NCBI RefSeq assembly: GCF_004917065.1
Contig: NZ_SSYA01000004.1
Span: 6,127 to 70,126 of the forward strand
Direction of reading: 5' to 3'
DNA: 64,000 bases
Source: Geomonas ferrireducens
GTDB lineage: Bacteria > Desulfobacterota > Desulfuromonadia > Geobacterales > Geobacteraceae
Shown here: positions 18,048-28,063 of the stretch, piece by piece
Layout of the letters: every line of letters begins with the position of its first letter
Numbering within the stretch: position 1 is the first letter of the stretch
Position numbers and translations under genes: made by a program
Notes under the pieces: generated by a model
Database searches by the model: none
Told to the model about the DNA's origin: nothing
What the model saw: the letters and a program-made list of their open reading frames with translations, nothing else

Positions 18048-18177
18048 CACTTCTTCCCTTTCACATTTACCTATCGCTTGCCCGACGGCGAAGGTAGCAC
18101 ATCGTCATGCCGAGTGCAAACGTCCCGGCGTGCGAGTCCCGCCGGGTGCGTCAAAATTTTTGGATAATCGCATGCAG

Positions 18178-18209
18178 TTGTCAACCTGTGCAGGTTGTCA
18201 GGTTGACGT
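18178..18209 (+). promoter_or_regulatory. BirA operator upstream of bioF
   Basis: TTGTCAACC (18178-18186), 14 bases, GGTTGACGT (18201-18209). This is a close match to the known BirA box TTGTAAACC-N14/15-GGTTTACAA. It overlaps the -35 element of the bioF promoter, the right place for biotin-dependent repression. Confidence 0.75.
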
Positions 18210-18231
18210 GTTCCGGCCGCTGTGCTAATAA
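18203..18231 (+). promoter_or_regulatory. bioF promoter
   Basis: TTGACG (18203-18208), a 17-bp spacer and TAATAA (18226-18231). The -35 lies inside the right half of the BirA box. Confidence 0.6.
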
Positions 18232-18270
18232 CAGAGGCTCGACTCTGACCCTGAGTGGAAAGGAGAGGCC

Positions 18271-19440
18271 GTGCCGACATTCGCAGAAGAACTGGAAAAA
18301 TTGCGTGAAGAGGGGCTGTACCGCAGCATGAGGGTGATCAGCGGCGCGCAGGGAAGCCACGTGGAGCTGGAAGGGAGGCGGGTGCTCATGCTCTGCTCCA
18401 ACAACTACCTGGGGCTTGCCGACCACCCGGCGCTGCGCAGAGCGGCGGTGATGGGGGTGGCGTTCGGGGTAGGCAGCGGCGCATCGCGCCTGGTCTCCGG
18501 CACCATGGAGCTGCACGCGCGTCTCGAGGAGCGGATCGCCCGGTTCAAAGGGACTGAGCGGGCTCTCGTCTTCAACTCCGGTTATGCGGCCAACACCGGT
18601 ATCATCTCGGCCCTGGTCGGCCGCGGCGACGCCATCTTCTCCGACAAACTGAACCACGCGAGCATCGTGGACGGCGCACTCCTTTCCCGTGCCAACTTCC
18701 ATCGCTTCGGTCACCGCGACGTCGCCGCTCTGGAGCGGCTGCTTAAGGAGAAGGGAGGAAGCGGCCGGCGCCTCATCGTGACCGACGGCGTCTTCAGCAT
18801 GGACGGCGATATCGCTCCGCTCAGGGAGATGGCACGGCTCGCCAAGCGCTACGACGCGCTCCTCATGGTCGACGACGCCCACGGCACCGGCGTCCTTGGC
18901 GCCACCGGTCGCGGCACCGCCGAACTCTTGGGCGTTATGGACGATGTCGACATCCACATGGGGACGCTGGGAAAGGGGCTGGGGAGCTTCGGCGCCTATG
19001 CCGCGGCGTCGGGAACGATCTGCGACTACCTCGTCAACAAGGCGAGGAGCTTCATCTTCTCCACCTCGATGCCCCCAGCGGTGCTCGCCCCGTCCATCGC
19101 GGCGCTCGACCTGGTCGACTCCGCGGAAGGTAAGAGGCTGCGAGACCGGCTGGCGGCAAACGTCGCCCTGTTCAAGGAGCGGCTGACGGGAGCCGGCTTC
19201 GACACCATGGGGAGCGAGACCCAGATCGTCCCGATCTTCGTCGGTCCGGCCGAAACCACCATGCGCTTCAGCCAGGAACTCCTCGAGGAGGGGATCTTCC
19301 TGCAGGGGATCCGCCCCCCGACCGTTCCGGCAGGAAGCTGTCGCCTGCGCTGCACGATCATGGCAACCCATGAGGCCGCGGATCTCGAGGCTGCCGCCGA
19401 CACCATAGCCCGCGTGGGCAAGAAGTTGAGCGTGATTTAA
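18271..19440 (+). CDS. bioF: 8-amino-7-oxononanoate synthase
   Basis: A 389-residue PLP enzyme condensing pimeloyl-ACP with L-alanine in biotin synthesis. The start is GTG with AAGGAG upstream. Visible signatures: [46 protein letters not shown]-type [10 protein letters not shown], and the PLP lysine in [16 protein letters not shown] (about 235). It heads a cluster with a bioH-like and a bioC gene and sits behind a BirA box, which separates it from the closely related KBL (2-amino-3-ketobutyrate CoA ligase) enzymes. Confidence 0.93.
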   Translation: MPTFAEELEKLREEGLYRSMRVISGAQGSHVELEGRRVLMLCSNNYLGLADHPALRRAAVMGVAFGVGSGASRLVSGTMELHARLEERIARFKGTERALVFNSGYAANTGIISALVGRGDAIFSDKLNHASIVDGALLSRANFHRFGHRDVAALERLLKEKGGSGRRLIVTDGVFSMDGDIAPLREMARLAKRYDALLMVDDAHGTGVLGATGRGTAELLGVMDDVDIHMGTLGKGLGSFGAYAAASGTICDYLVNKARSFIFSTSMPPAVLAPSIAALDLVDSAEGKRLRDRLAANVALFKERLTGAGFDTMGSETQIVPIFVGPAETTMRFSQELLEEGIFLQGIRPPTVPAGSCRLRCTIMATHEAADLEAAADTIARVGKKLSVI

Positions 19441-19445
19441 ATCAG

Positions 19446-19577
19446 AAAAGCTCGAGCACAGAGGTCACAGAGGAAGAGCCAGAGCGGAGCACAGAGGAGA
19501 GCTCATTCTTTGCAGTAACCAAAGCATGCTTTTCTCCGTGTCCTCTGTGGACCTCGGTGTCCTCTGTGTTGAGCTTT
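19446..19577. repeat. CACAGAGG inverted intergenic repeat
   Basis: Three copies of CACAGAGG on the left and two of CCTCTGTG on the right, framed by AAAGCTC at 19448 and GAGCTTT at 19571, with a perfect 12-bp palindrome AAAGCATGCTTT (19521-19532) inside. It fills the gap between bioF and the hydrolase gene. No open frame of note. Confidence 0.7.
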
Positions 19578-19590
19578 AGAGGTTTTTGTG

Positions 19591-20367
19591 ATGATGCATT
19601 TTCAGGAAATAGGTACCGGAAGACCGGTGGTATTTGTGCACGGCTGGGCCATGTCCGGAAAGGCCTGGAGTTTTCAGCGTGAGCTTGCCGACGCGGGGCG
19701 CCTCATCTTCGTGGACCTGCGCGGGCACGGCCAGTCGGCTCCGGCCGACTCTTACACCCTGGACGACTACGCCTCCGATCTCGTCTCCTTTTTCGAGGGG
19801 CACGCGCTCACAGATGCGGTCCTCGTCGGCTGGTCCATGGGGACGCAGGTGGCGCTGCATGCCTTCCCCGCGCTCAGGGAACGCCTTGCCGGGATGGTGC
19901 TGGTCGGCGGTAACCCGAGGTACGCAAGTACCGATGACTACCCGCACGGCAAGCCCCCGGTTGAGGTGAAGGGGATGGGGCTCAGGCTGCGGCGCGATCG
20001 CCAGAAGACCATGGGGGACTTCTTCAAGGGGATGTTCGCCGAGGGGGAGCTGGACCACGCGCTGTACCAACGCATCGTCCACGAGATCGTTATGGGGGGA
20101 CGTGCGCCGGACCCCGAGGCGGCGCTACGTTCGTTGGACATCCTGTCGAGCGCAGACCTGCGGGAACAACTTCCCGAGGTGGACCGCCCCGTCCTCCTCG
20201 TGCACGGCGAACTCGACACCGTTTGTCCCGCCTCGGCATCGAGCTACATGGGGGAGCGGCTCCCGTCGGCGCGGGTGGAGATCTACCCGGGGTGCGGCCA
20301 CGCCCCCTTTATGAGCAGGCCGGAGCGCTTCAATGAGCAGCTCAGGGAGTTCATCGCGGGGCTGTAG
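19591..20367 (+). CDS. bioH: Alpha/beta hydrolase, BioH-like pimeloyl-ACP methyl esterase
   Basis: About 258 residues with an alpha/beta-hydrolase fold. The oxyanion region is VVFVHGWAMSGKAW, the nucleophile Ser lies in VLVGWSMGTQ (about 82), the Asp in VHGELDTVCP and the His in GCGHAPFMSRPE. Position between bioF and bioC points to removal of the pimeloyl methyl ester, the step after BioC. The fold alone would not prove this. GTG 19588 and ATGs 19591/19594 are alternative starts; TAGAGG upstream fits 19591. Confidence 0.8.
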   Translation: MMHFQEIGTGRPVVFVHGWAMSGKAWSFQRELADAGRLIFVDLRGHGQSAPADSYTLDDYASDLVSFFEGHALTDAVLVGWSMGTQVALHAFPALRERLAGMVLVGGNPRYASTDDYPHGKPPVEVKGMGLRLRRDRQKTMGDFFKGMFAEGELDHALYQRIVHEIVMGGRAPDPEAALRSLDILSSADLREQLPEVDRPVLLVHGELDTVCPASASSYMGERLPSARVEIYPGCGHAPFMSRPERFNEQLREFIAGL

Positions 20368-20395
20368 TTAGTTCGATTTATTCGGAAAGGTGTTT

Positions 20396-21199
20396 ATGGC
20401 GGCAGAGATAGATAGAGAGAGGGTGCGGGATTCGTTTCACCGGCAGGCCGCCGATTACGACAGTCACGCCGTGGTGCAGGGGCGTGTGATCGAGAAGGTC
20501 GTGGGGCTTTTGCAGGCGGAGCGGGTTGCGCCGGTGCGGCTTTTGGATATCGGCGCCGGGACCGGGCGGCTGCTTGCGCGGCTGACCGAGCTCTACCCGG
20601 AGATGGACGCGGTTGGGGTCGATCTTGCGCCCGGGATGTGTGCCACGGCGGCGAGTAATCTCGCCGGGCGGCGGGTGCAGGTGATGCCCGCCGACGCCGA
20701 GGCGCTTCCCTTTGAGGCTGAGTCCTTCGACGTCGTCGTTTCCACCTCGACGTACCAGTGGCTTCCCTGTCTCGACCGGGCCTTCGCCGAGGCGCGCCGC
20801 GTGCTGGCGCCCGGAGGTGTCTTCTGTTTCGCACTCTTCGGCGAGAGGACCCTTTTCGAGCTGCGCGACTCCTACCGGAGCGTGCTGCAGGGGGCGTCAG
20901 ACCGCACGCACAGTTTCTTTTCCTGCACGGAGGTGCTGGAGGCGCTCGAACGCGCCGGGTTCAGCGGCGCGCGCGTGAGCTCCGAGTTGGAGGTGGAGCT
21001 GCATCCCGACGTGCCGGAGCTTCTGCGCTCGCTCAAGAAGATAGGCGCCGGGAGCACCGCGCCGGCAAGCGGGAAGGGGCTTGCCGAACGGCGGGTCATG
21101 CTGGACATGATGCGGAGCTACCGCGAGCACTTCGGCGGCGAAGAGGGAATACCCGCCACCTACGACGTGGTGTACGGCGTGGTGCGCAAGAGCGGGTAG
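20396..21199 (+). CDS. bioC: Malonyl-ACP O-methyltransferase
   Basis: A 267-residue SAM-dependent methyltransferase that starts pimelate synthesis by methylating malonyl-ACP. It has the BioC N-terminus (RDSFHRQAADYDSHAVVQ), SAM motif I LLDIGAGTGRLLARL (about 51), the acidic GVDLAPGM and SFDVVVSTSTYQWLPCLDRA, which is BioC wording. It lies 28 bp after the bioH-like gene. bioA, bioD and bioB are not in the window. Confidence 0.9.
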   Translation: MAAEIDRERVRDSFHRQAADYDSHAVVQGRVIEKVVGLLQAERVAPVRLLDIGAGTGRLLARLTELYPEMDAVGVDLAPGMCATAASNLAGRRVQVMPADAEALPFEAESFDVVVSTSTYQWLPCLDRAFAEARRVLAPGGVFCFALFGERTLFELRDSYRSVLQGASDRTHSFFSCTEVLEALERAGFSGARVSSELEVELHPDVPELLRSLKKIGAGSTAPASGKGLAERRVMLDMMRSYREHFGGEEGIPATYDVVYGVVRKSG

Positions 21200-21219
21200 C
21201 CGCGGCTAGCTCGGCGGTT

Positions 21220-21264
21220 CGGACCAGTCGGACCAGTCAGACAGGTCAGACAGGTCAGACAAAA
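21220..21264. repeat. 9-bp tandem repeat
   Basis: Five 9-mers in register: CGGACCAGT twice, CAGACAGGT twice, then CAGACAAAA. It lies between the bioC stop and the bidirectional terminator. Confidence 0.75.
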
Positions 21265-21300
21265 AAAGAGAGGGGCGGCCAATCATGGCCGCCCCTCTTT
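21261..21300. terminator. Bidirectional terminator between bioC and ettA
   Basis: AGAGGGGCGGCC (21269-21280) with GGCCGCCCCTCT (21287-21298), a six-base loop, an A-run on the left (21261-21267) and T on the right. It serves both convergent genes. Confidence 0.88.
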
Positions 21301-21323
21301 GCTTTGCACCGGCTCTTCCCGCT

Positions 21324-23009
<1,686 letters not shown>

Positions 23010-23066
23010 TTTTATCGTCACCTCCGTATGGATTTGTCAGCATTTGTAGCTTTTGTTAAGCGGCCA

Positions 23067-23096
23067 TTATTACATGCAACGACCGCGGCGTGTCAA
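23067..23096 (-). promoter_or_regulatory. ettA promoter
   Basis: On the minus strand: TTGACA (complement of 23091-23096), an 18-bp spacer, TAATAA (complement of 23067-23072), about 58 bp before the start codon. Confidence 0.6.
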
Positions 23097-23120
23097 CCGC
23101 GATCGGCCGGGAGTCCGTCC

Positions 23121-23149
23121 TTGACATTCTAGTTTATGTATAGTTAAAT
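23121..23149 (+). promoter_or_regulatory. Promoter of the RCC1-repeat lipoprotein gene
   Basis: TTGACA (23121-23126), a 17-bp spacer, TTAAAT (23144-23149). Divergent from the ettA promoter. Confidence 0.6.
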
Positions 23150-23184
23150 CCGCCGGATTGTACTAACTCTCAAGGGGTCCCCTC

Positions 23185-24486
23185 ATGCAAATCAGCAGGC
23201 GTTTCGGGTTCTTTATCTGCGCCGGGCTTCTCTCTGTCGCCATCTACGGCTGCGGCGGCTCATCCACCAAAGACACCATCCCTTCCACGGTCTCCATCTT
23301 CTACGAGCACAGCCTCATATTCAGAAACCACACCACCTTCACCATGGGGTACAACGGTTTCGGGCAAATTGGGGACGGTACCCTGGATCGGCGCGAGAGC
23401 GCCACGCCGGTGCCGGGGATGACCGGCATGATCAAAGGTGGCGTGGGTGCCGAGCACACCATGGTCATGAACGGTAGCAACGAGATCCATACCTGGGGGT
23501 ACAACCTCTACGGCCAGTTGGGCAGCTCCACCGTTTCGACGAGCTACCCCGACGCGTACAGCAGTTCCCCGGTGACGGTCACCTTCTCCGACGCGGTGAC
23601 CGACATCGCCGCGGGCGGGTACCACTCCCTCGCCATCGCCGGAGGGAAGCTTTACGGTTGGGGTTCCAACGGCTATCGTCAGGTCGGCAACGACTCAAGC
23701 AGCGAGGCGAAGACCCCGGCCCAGCTCTCCACCGGGCACGACGGGGAGGACCTGACCCAGCTGACTGCCAGCAACGTGATAGCGGGGTGGCTCCACTCCA
23801 TGGCCCTTTTCTCCAACGGTGACGTGTATGCCTGGGGGAGCAACGCGAAGGGACAGCTCGCCTTCAGCACCTATTCGAGCACCAGTTCGCGCCCCAGAAA
23901 GGTGACCATCCCGGAGGCGACCGGCAAGATCGAGCAGATCGCCGCGCTCTCCAGGGGGAGCCTCGCCCTCGAGGTGCAGCGGGACGCTCAGAACAACATC
24001 ACCAGCCAGACCCTGTGGGGATGGGGCTACAACGACTCCGGTGAGCTCGGCTCGCGGATCCCGCTGCGCGCCTTCAGCGCCGAGCCGGTCACGGTCATCC
24101 CGACCATCGCCGTCACGGACGGGCAGACCTTCGTCATAAAGAAGATCGTCACCGGTATCAACCACGTGCTGCTCCTCATGGGGCCGCGTGACACCCTCGT
24201 CAACGACGGCTCCTGGTTCGTGCAGGGGCTGGGCCTGAACTTCTACGGCCAGCTCGGTAACAACACGACCACCGACACCAGCAGCCTGGTCGCGGTGTAC
24301 ACCGCTCTCAACCCCGAGTGGAGCGCCGGCGTTTCCGACATCGCCGCGTTCGGCACCGCTTCCTTCGCCCTCGTGAACGGCGTCTGGTACGGCTGGGGCA
24401 ACAACGATCTCGGACAGCTCGGCAACCCCGTGGTGAAGGATACCGTGGCGTTTTTCGAGAGACCGGTAACGGTGAAGTTCAAGTAG
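23185..24486 (+). CDS. RCC1-repeat (beta-propeller) lipoprotein
   Basis: A 433-residue lipoprotein: signal peptide with lipobox AIYGCG (Cys near residue 15-17), then RCC1-type repeats, recognisable by recurring GYNGFGQIGDGT, WGYNLYGQLGSST, GWGSNGYRQVGN, AWGSNAKGQL, GWGYNDSGELG, GLNFYGQLGNNT and GWGNNDLGQLGN. Seven such blades would make a complete propeller. It would be anchored in the outer membrane or on the surface. The partner is unknown. It has its own promoter and no operon partner. Confidence 0.88.
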   Translation: MQISRRFGFFICAGLLSVAIYGCGGSSTKDTIPSTVSIFYEHSLIFRNHTTFTMGYNGFGQIGDGTLDRRESATPVPGMTGMIKGGVGAEHTMVMNGSNEIHTWGYNLYGQLGSSTVSTSYPDAYSSSPVTVTFSDAVTDIAAGGYHSLAIAGGKLYGWGSNGYRQVGNDSSSEAKTPAQLSTGHDGEDLTQLTASNVIAGWLHSMALFSNGDVYAWGSNAKGQLAFSTYSSTSSRPRKVTIPEATGKIEQIAALSRGSLALEVQRDAQNNITSQTLWGWGYNDSGELGSRIPLRAFSAEPVTVIPTIAVTDGQTFVIKKIVTGINHVLLLMGPRDTLVNDGSWFVQGLGLNFYGQLGNNTTTDTSSLVAVYTALNPEWSAGVSDIAAFGTASFALVNGVWYGWGNNDLGQLGNPVVKDTVAFFERPVTVKFK

Positions 24487-24519
24487 GGGTAATCGCCCGC
24501 GCGCGTGGGGTTTTAAGCC

Positions 24520-24548
24520 TTGACTTGATTGACGCAAATAGTTTAGTT
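24520..24548 (+). promoter_or_regulatory. Possible lysS promoter
   Basis: TTGACT (24520-24525), a 17-bp spacer and a weak TTAGTT (24543-24548) in the 111-bp gap before lysS. Confidence 0.3.
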
Positions 24549-24597
24549 TGACGGATTGTTTCACAGCCCAAAGCGGTAAAGAAAGGTTGCAGATAAC

Positions 24598-26076
24598 ATG
24601 GAAGAGTTGAGCGAACTGCTGCTGCAGAGAAGACGTAAGGTAGATGCATTGTGGGAGGCGGGGATCAACCCGTACCCGAACGATTACAAGCCTCAGCATA
24701 CCTCGGCCGACGTGCGCGCCGCCTACGGTGACAAGGAGGTCATCGAGGAGGAGCCGCAGACCTTCGTGGTCGCCGGCCGCATCATCATGCGACGTTCCTT
24801 CGGCAAGGCGGCCTTCGTGCAGGTGCAGGACCGCAAGGGACGCATGCAGCTTTACATGAAGAAGGACACCCTGGGCGAGGAGCTCTTCGCCGAGTTCGAG
24901 AATTACGACATAGGCGACATCATCGGCGCCACCGGGACCCCGTTCCGCACCAAGACCGGCGAGCTCTCCCTGGCCGTCTCCACGGTGCGTCTGCTCACCA
25001 AGTCGCTGCTGCCGCTTCCCGAGAAGTTCCACGGCCTGACCGACGTGGAAACCCGTTACCGCCAGCGCTACGTCGACCTGATCGTCTCCCCCGAGGTGCG
25101 TGAGGTGTTTTACAAGCGCTCCCGCATCGTGCATCTCATCCGCGAGTTCATGACGAAGAACGACTTCCTCGAAGTCGAGACCCCGATGATGCAGCCGATC
25201 CCCGGCGGCGCCACCGCGAAGCCGTTCGTCACGCACCATAACGCGCTCGACATGGAGCTCTTCCTGCGCATCGCCCCCGAGCTCTACCTGAAGCGCCTGG
25301 TGGTCGGCGGCTTCGATCGCGTCTTCGAGATCAACCGCAACTTCAGAAACGAGGGGATCTCGGTGCGTCACAACCCCGAGTTCACCATGATGGAGTTCTA
25401 CCAGGCCTACGCCACCTTCGAGGACCTGATGAACTTCACCGAAGAACTTTTGTGCCACGTGACCCAGGAACTCCTAGGTACCCTGGACTTCACCTACGGC
25501 GGCGAGCCGATCAGCTTCCAGCGCCCCTGGAAGCGCTTCACCGTGAAGGAAGCCATCCTCGAGTACGGCGACATCGACGCGAAGAGCCTCGAGGACCGCG
25601 ATCTTGCCTACGCCTACGCCCAGAAGATCGGCCTGGAACTCCCCGAGGACGTCGGGTACGGCAAGCTCATCACCGAGATCTTCGAGGAAGTCGCCGAGAC
25701 CAAGCTGATCCAGCCGACCTTCATCACCAACTACCCGACCGAGGTCTCCCCCCTCTCCAGAAAGAACGACCACGACCCCGACTACGTCGACCGCTTCGAG
25801 TTCTTCTGCGCCGGGCGCGAGATGGCCAACGCCTTCTCCGAGCTGAACGACCCGCGCGACCAGAAGGAGCGCTTCCTGGCCCAGGTCGCCGCCAAGGACA
25901 AAGGCGACGAGGAGGCGCACTACATGGACGAGGACTACATCCGCGCCCTGGAGTACGGTCTGCCTCCGACCGCGGGGGAGGGGATCGGCATCGACCGCCT
26001 GGTCATGCTGCTCACCGATTCCCCGTCGATCCGCGACGTCATCCTCTTCCCGCAACTGCGTAAAGAGGGCAAGTAA
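24598..26076 (+). CDS. lysS: Lysyl-tRNA synthetase, class II
   Basis: A 492-residue class IIb aminoacyl-tRNA synthetase charging tRNA-Lys. The N-terminal OB fold (FVVAGRIIMRRSFGKAAFVQ), motif 1 region FLEVETPMMQPIPGGATAKP, motif 2 FRNEGISVRHNPEFTMMEFY and motif 3 GEGIGIDRLVML are present, and length is normal. It heads an apparent lysS-lolC-lolD operon; its stop shares one base with the lolC start. Confidence 0.96.
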   Translation: MEELSELLLQRRRKVDALWEAGINPYPNDYKPQHTSADVRAAYGDKEVIEEEPQTFVVAGRIIMRRSFGKAAFVQVQDRKGRMQLYMKKDTLGEELFAEFENYDIGDIIGATGTPFRTKTGELSLAVSTVRLLTKSLLPLPEKFHGLTDVETRYRQRYVDLIVSPEVREVFYKRSRIVHLIREFMTKNDFLEVETPMMQPIPGGATAKPFVTHHNALDMELFLRIAPELYLKRLVVGGFDRVFEINRNFRNEGISVRHNPEFTMMEFYQAYATFEDLMNFTEELLCHVTQELLGTLDFTYGGEPISFQRPWKRFTVKEAILEYGDIDAKSLEDRDLAYAYAQKIGLELPEDVGYGKLITEIFEEVAETKLIQPTFITNYPTEVSPLSRKNDHDPDYVDRFEFFCAGREMANAFSELNDPRDQKERFLAQVAAKDKGDEEAHYMDEDYIRALEYGLPPTAGEGIGIDRLVMLLTDSPSIRDVILFPQLRKEGK

Positions 26077-27326
26077 TGCCCTTCGAGCTCCTCATAGGGC
26101 TGCGCTACCTGAAGGCGAAGCGCAAGTCGACCTTCATCTCGCTGATCACCCTGATCTCCGTCGCCGGTGTGGCGCTCGGCGTCATGGCCCTCATCATCGT
26201 GCTGGCGGTAATGACCGGCTTCGAGGAGGACTTAAAGGACAAGATCCTCGGGACCAACGCGCACATCGTGGTCTTAAACGGCCTCGGCGCGGTGCAGGAC
26301 TACCCGCAGGTCGTGAAGAAGCTCGAGGGGATGGACGGCGTGGTCGCCGCCACCCCGTTCATCTACAACCAGGTGATGCTCTCCACCGGCAGGACCGTCT
26401 CCGGGGTGGTGCTGCGCGGCATCGAGGTGCAGACCGACGCCAAGGTTACCAACCTGCACAAGTCCATGGTGGAGGGGAGCCTAGACTCGCTCGACTCGGA
26501 GGTCGGCAAGACGCCGGGGGTGGTGATCGGCAAGGAGCTCGCCAAGAACCTGGGGCTCATCCTCGGCGACACGGTGGACGTCATCTCTCCGATGGGCAAC
26601 ATCACCCCGCTCGGCATGATGCCCAAGCTGAACCGCTTCCGCATCACCGGCATCTTCAACACCGGCATGTTCGAGTACGACTCGACGCTCGCCTACGTTT
26701 CGCTGAAAGAGGCCCAGCAGTTCCTGGGGCTTGGCGACGTGGTGACCGGGATCCAGCTCAAGGTGCGCGACGTGTACAAGACGGGCGAGCTCGCCCAGGC
26801 GATCGACAAGGAACTCGGTCCCCCGTACCACGCCCGCGACTGGATGCAGATGAACAAGAACATCCTCTTCGCGCTGAAGACTGAGAAAAGCGTCATGTTC
26901 ATCATCCTGACCCTGATCGTGCTCGTGGCCGCCTTCGGCATCGCCTCGACGCTCTTCATGGTGGTCATGGAGAAGACGCGCGACATCGCCATCCTTAAGT
27001 CGATGGGGGCGACCAGCCGGAGCATCATGCGCATCTTCGTCTTCGAAGGGGTCATCATCGGGGTCTTGGGCACCATCATCGGCGTGCTGGGGGGGCTTTT
27101 GGTCGCGCTCAACCTGGAGCCGATCGTCGGCGCGATCCAGAAGGTGACCGGCTTCGAGCTCTTCAGCAAGGACATCTACTACCTGGACCATTTCCCGTCC
27201 CAGGTGATCCCGTCCGACGTCGTGCTGATCAGCGTGACCGCCGTGATCATCTCCTTCGCCGCGACGCTCTACCCTTCCTGGGCTGCCTCGCGCATGGCCC
27301 CCGCGGAGGCGCTGCGCTATGAGTAA
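26076..27326 (+). CDS. lolC: Lipoprotein-releasing ABC transporter permease LolC/E
   Basis: A 416-residue inner-membrane permease that releases mature lipoproteins toward the outer membrane. It has the N-terminal [20 protein letters not shown], a first helix [20 protein letters not shown], a large periplasmic domain and three C-terminal helices, the FtsX-type layout. Only one permease is present next to lolD, as in bacteria with a single LolC/E-type (LolF-like) subunit forming a homodimer; a second copy elsewhere cannot be excluded. It overlaps lysS by 1 bp and lolD by 8 bp. Confidence 0.92.
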   Translation: MPFELLIGLRYLKAKRKSTFISLITLISVAGVALGVMALIIVLAVMTGFEEDLKDKILGTNAHIVVLNGLGAVQDYPQVVKKLEGMDGVVAATPFIYNQVMLSTGRTVSGVVLRGIEVQTDAKVTNLHKSMVEGSLDSLDSEVGKTPGVVIGKELAKNLGLILGDTVDVISPMGNITPLGMMPKLNRFRITGIFNTGMFEYDSTLAYVSLKEAQQFLGLGDVVTGIQLKVRDVYKTGELAQAIDKELGPPYHARDWMQMNKNILFALKTEKSVMFIILTLIVLVAAFGIASTLFMVVMEKTRDIAILKSMGATSRSIMRIFVFEGVIIGVLGTIIGVLGGLLVALNLEPIVGAIQKVTGFELFSKDIYYLDHFPSQVIPSDVVLISVTAVIISFAATLYPSWAASRMAPAEALRYE

Positions 27327-27999
27327 CCTCCTCGAGGTAAGGGGACTCTTCAAGTCCTACGGCGGCAACGGCGCCACGGTCGAGGTGCTGAAGGGGATCG
27401 ACCTCGACGTCGCGGCGGGCGACACCATCGCGCTCGTCGGCCCCTCGGGCGCCGGCAAGAGCACGCTTTTGCACGTGATGGGGACCATCGACCGTCCCAC
27501 CTCCGGGGAAGTGCTCTTCGAAGGGGAGAGGATCTTCAACCTCTCGGACCAGCCGCTTGCCGCCTTCCGCAACCGCTCCATAGGTTTCGTCTTCCAGTTT
27601 CATCACCTCCTGCCGGAGTTCTCGGCGCTGGAGAACGTGATGATGCCGCTTCTCATCGGAGGCGAGAGACGCTCCCGCGCCGAAGGGCGTGCCCTTGAGC
27701 TTTTAAAGGGCGTCGGGCTCTCGCACCGGGTGACGCACCGGCCGGGGGAACTCTCCGGGGGGGAACAGCAGCGGGTGGCCATCGCGCGGGCGCTGGTGCG
27801 CGAGCCGAAGCTGCTCCTCGCCGACGAGCCGACCGGCAACCTGGACATGAAGACCAGCGAAGAGGTGCACGCGCTTTTGTACGAGATCCAGCGGCAGACA
27901 GGCATCGCCCTGGTCATCGTGACGCACAACGAACAGTTGGCCGCGGGGATGGCCCGCACCATCAGGATGGTGGACGGCAAGGTCGTCGAGTCGGCGTAA
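27319..27999 (+). CDS. lolD: Lipoprotein-releasing system ATPase LolD
   Basis: A 226-residue ABC ATPase powering LolC. Walker [17 protein letters not shown]-loop [18 protein letters not shown], signature [16 protein letters not shown], Walker [17 protein letters not shown] and H-loop VTHNEQLA, all as in LolD. It overlaps the permease gene by 8 bp. Confidence 0.94.
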   Translation: MSNLLEVRGLFKSYGGNGATVEVLKGIDLDVAAGDTIALVGPSGAGKSTLLHVMGTIDRPTSGEVLFEGERIFNLSDQPLAAFRNRSIGFVFQFHHLLPEFSALENVMMPLLIGGERRSRAEGRALELLKGVGLSHRVTHRPGELSGGEQQRVAIARALVREPKLLLADEPTGNLDMKTSEEVHALLYEIQRQTGIALVIVTHNEQLAAGMARTIRMVDGKVVESA

Positions 28000-28013
28000 G
28001 GCCCTTTTGGCGA

Positions 28014-28043
28014 CGGCTCTTTTGTAGCCGCATATTTTCTTTT
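28014..28043 (+). terminator. Weak stem-loop between lolD and bamA
   Basis: CGGCT (28014-28018) with AGCCG (28026-28030), followed by a T-rich stretch CATATTTTCTTTT. Could be a leaky terminator; bamA starts 21 bp further on, so readthrough is likely. Confidence 0.4.
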
Positions 28044-28063
28044 GGCTTTTTCGGGGGGACCCT

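Noticed and set aside
23695-25458. A long minus-strand frame across the RCC1 gene and lysS
   Set aside because: It crosses a promoter region and two real genes; low-complexity charged sequence only.
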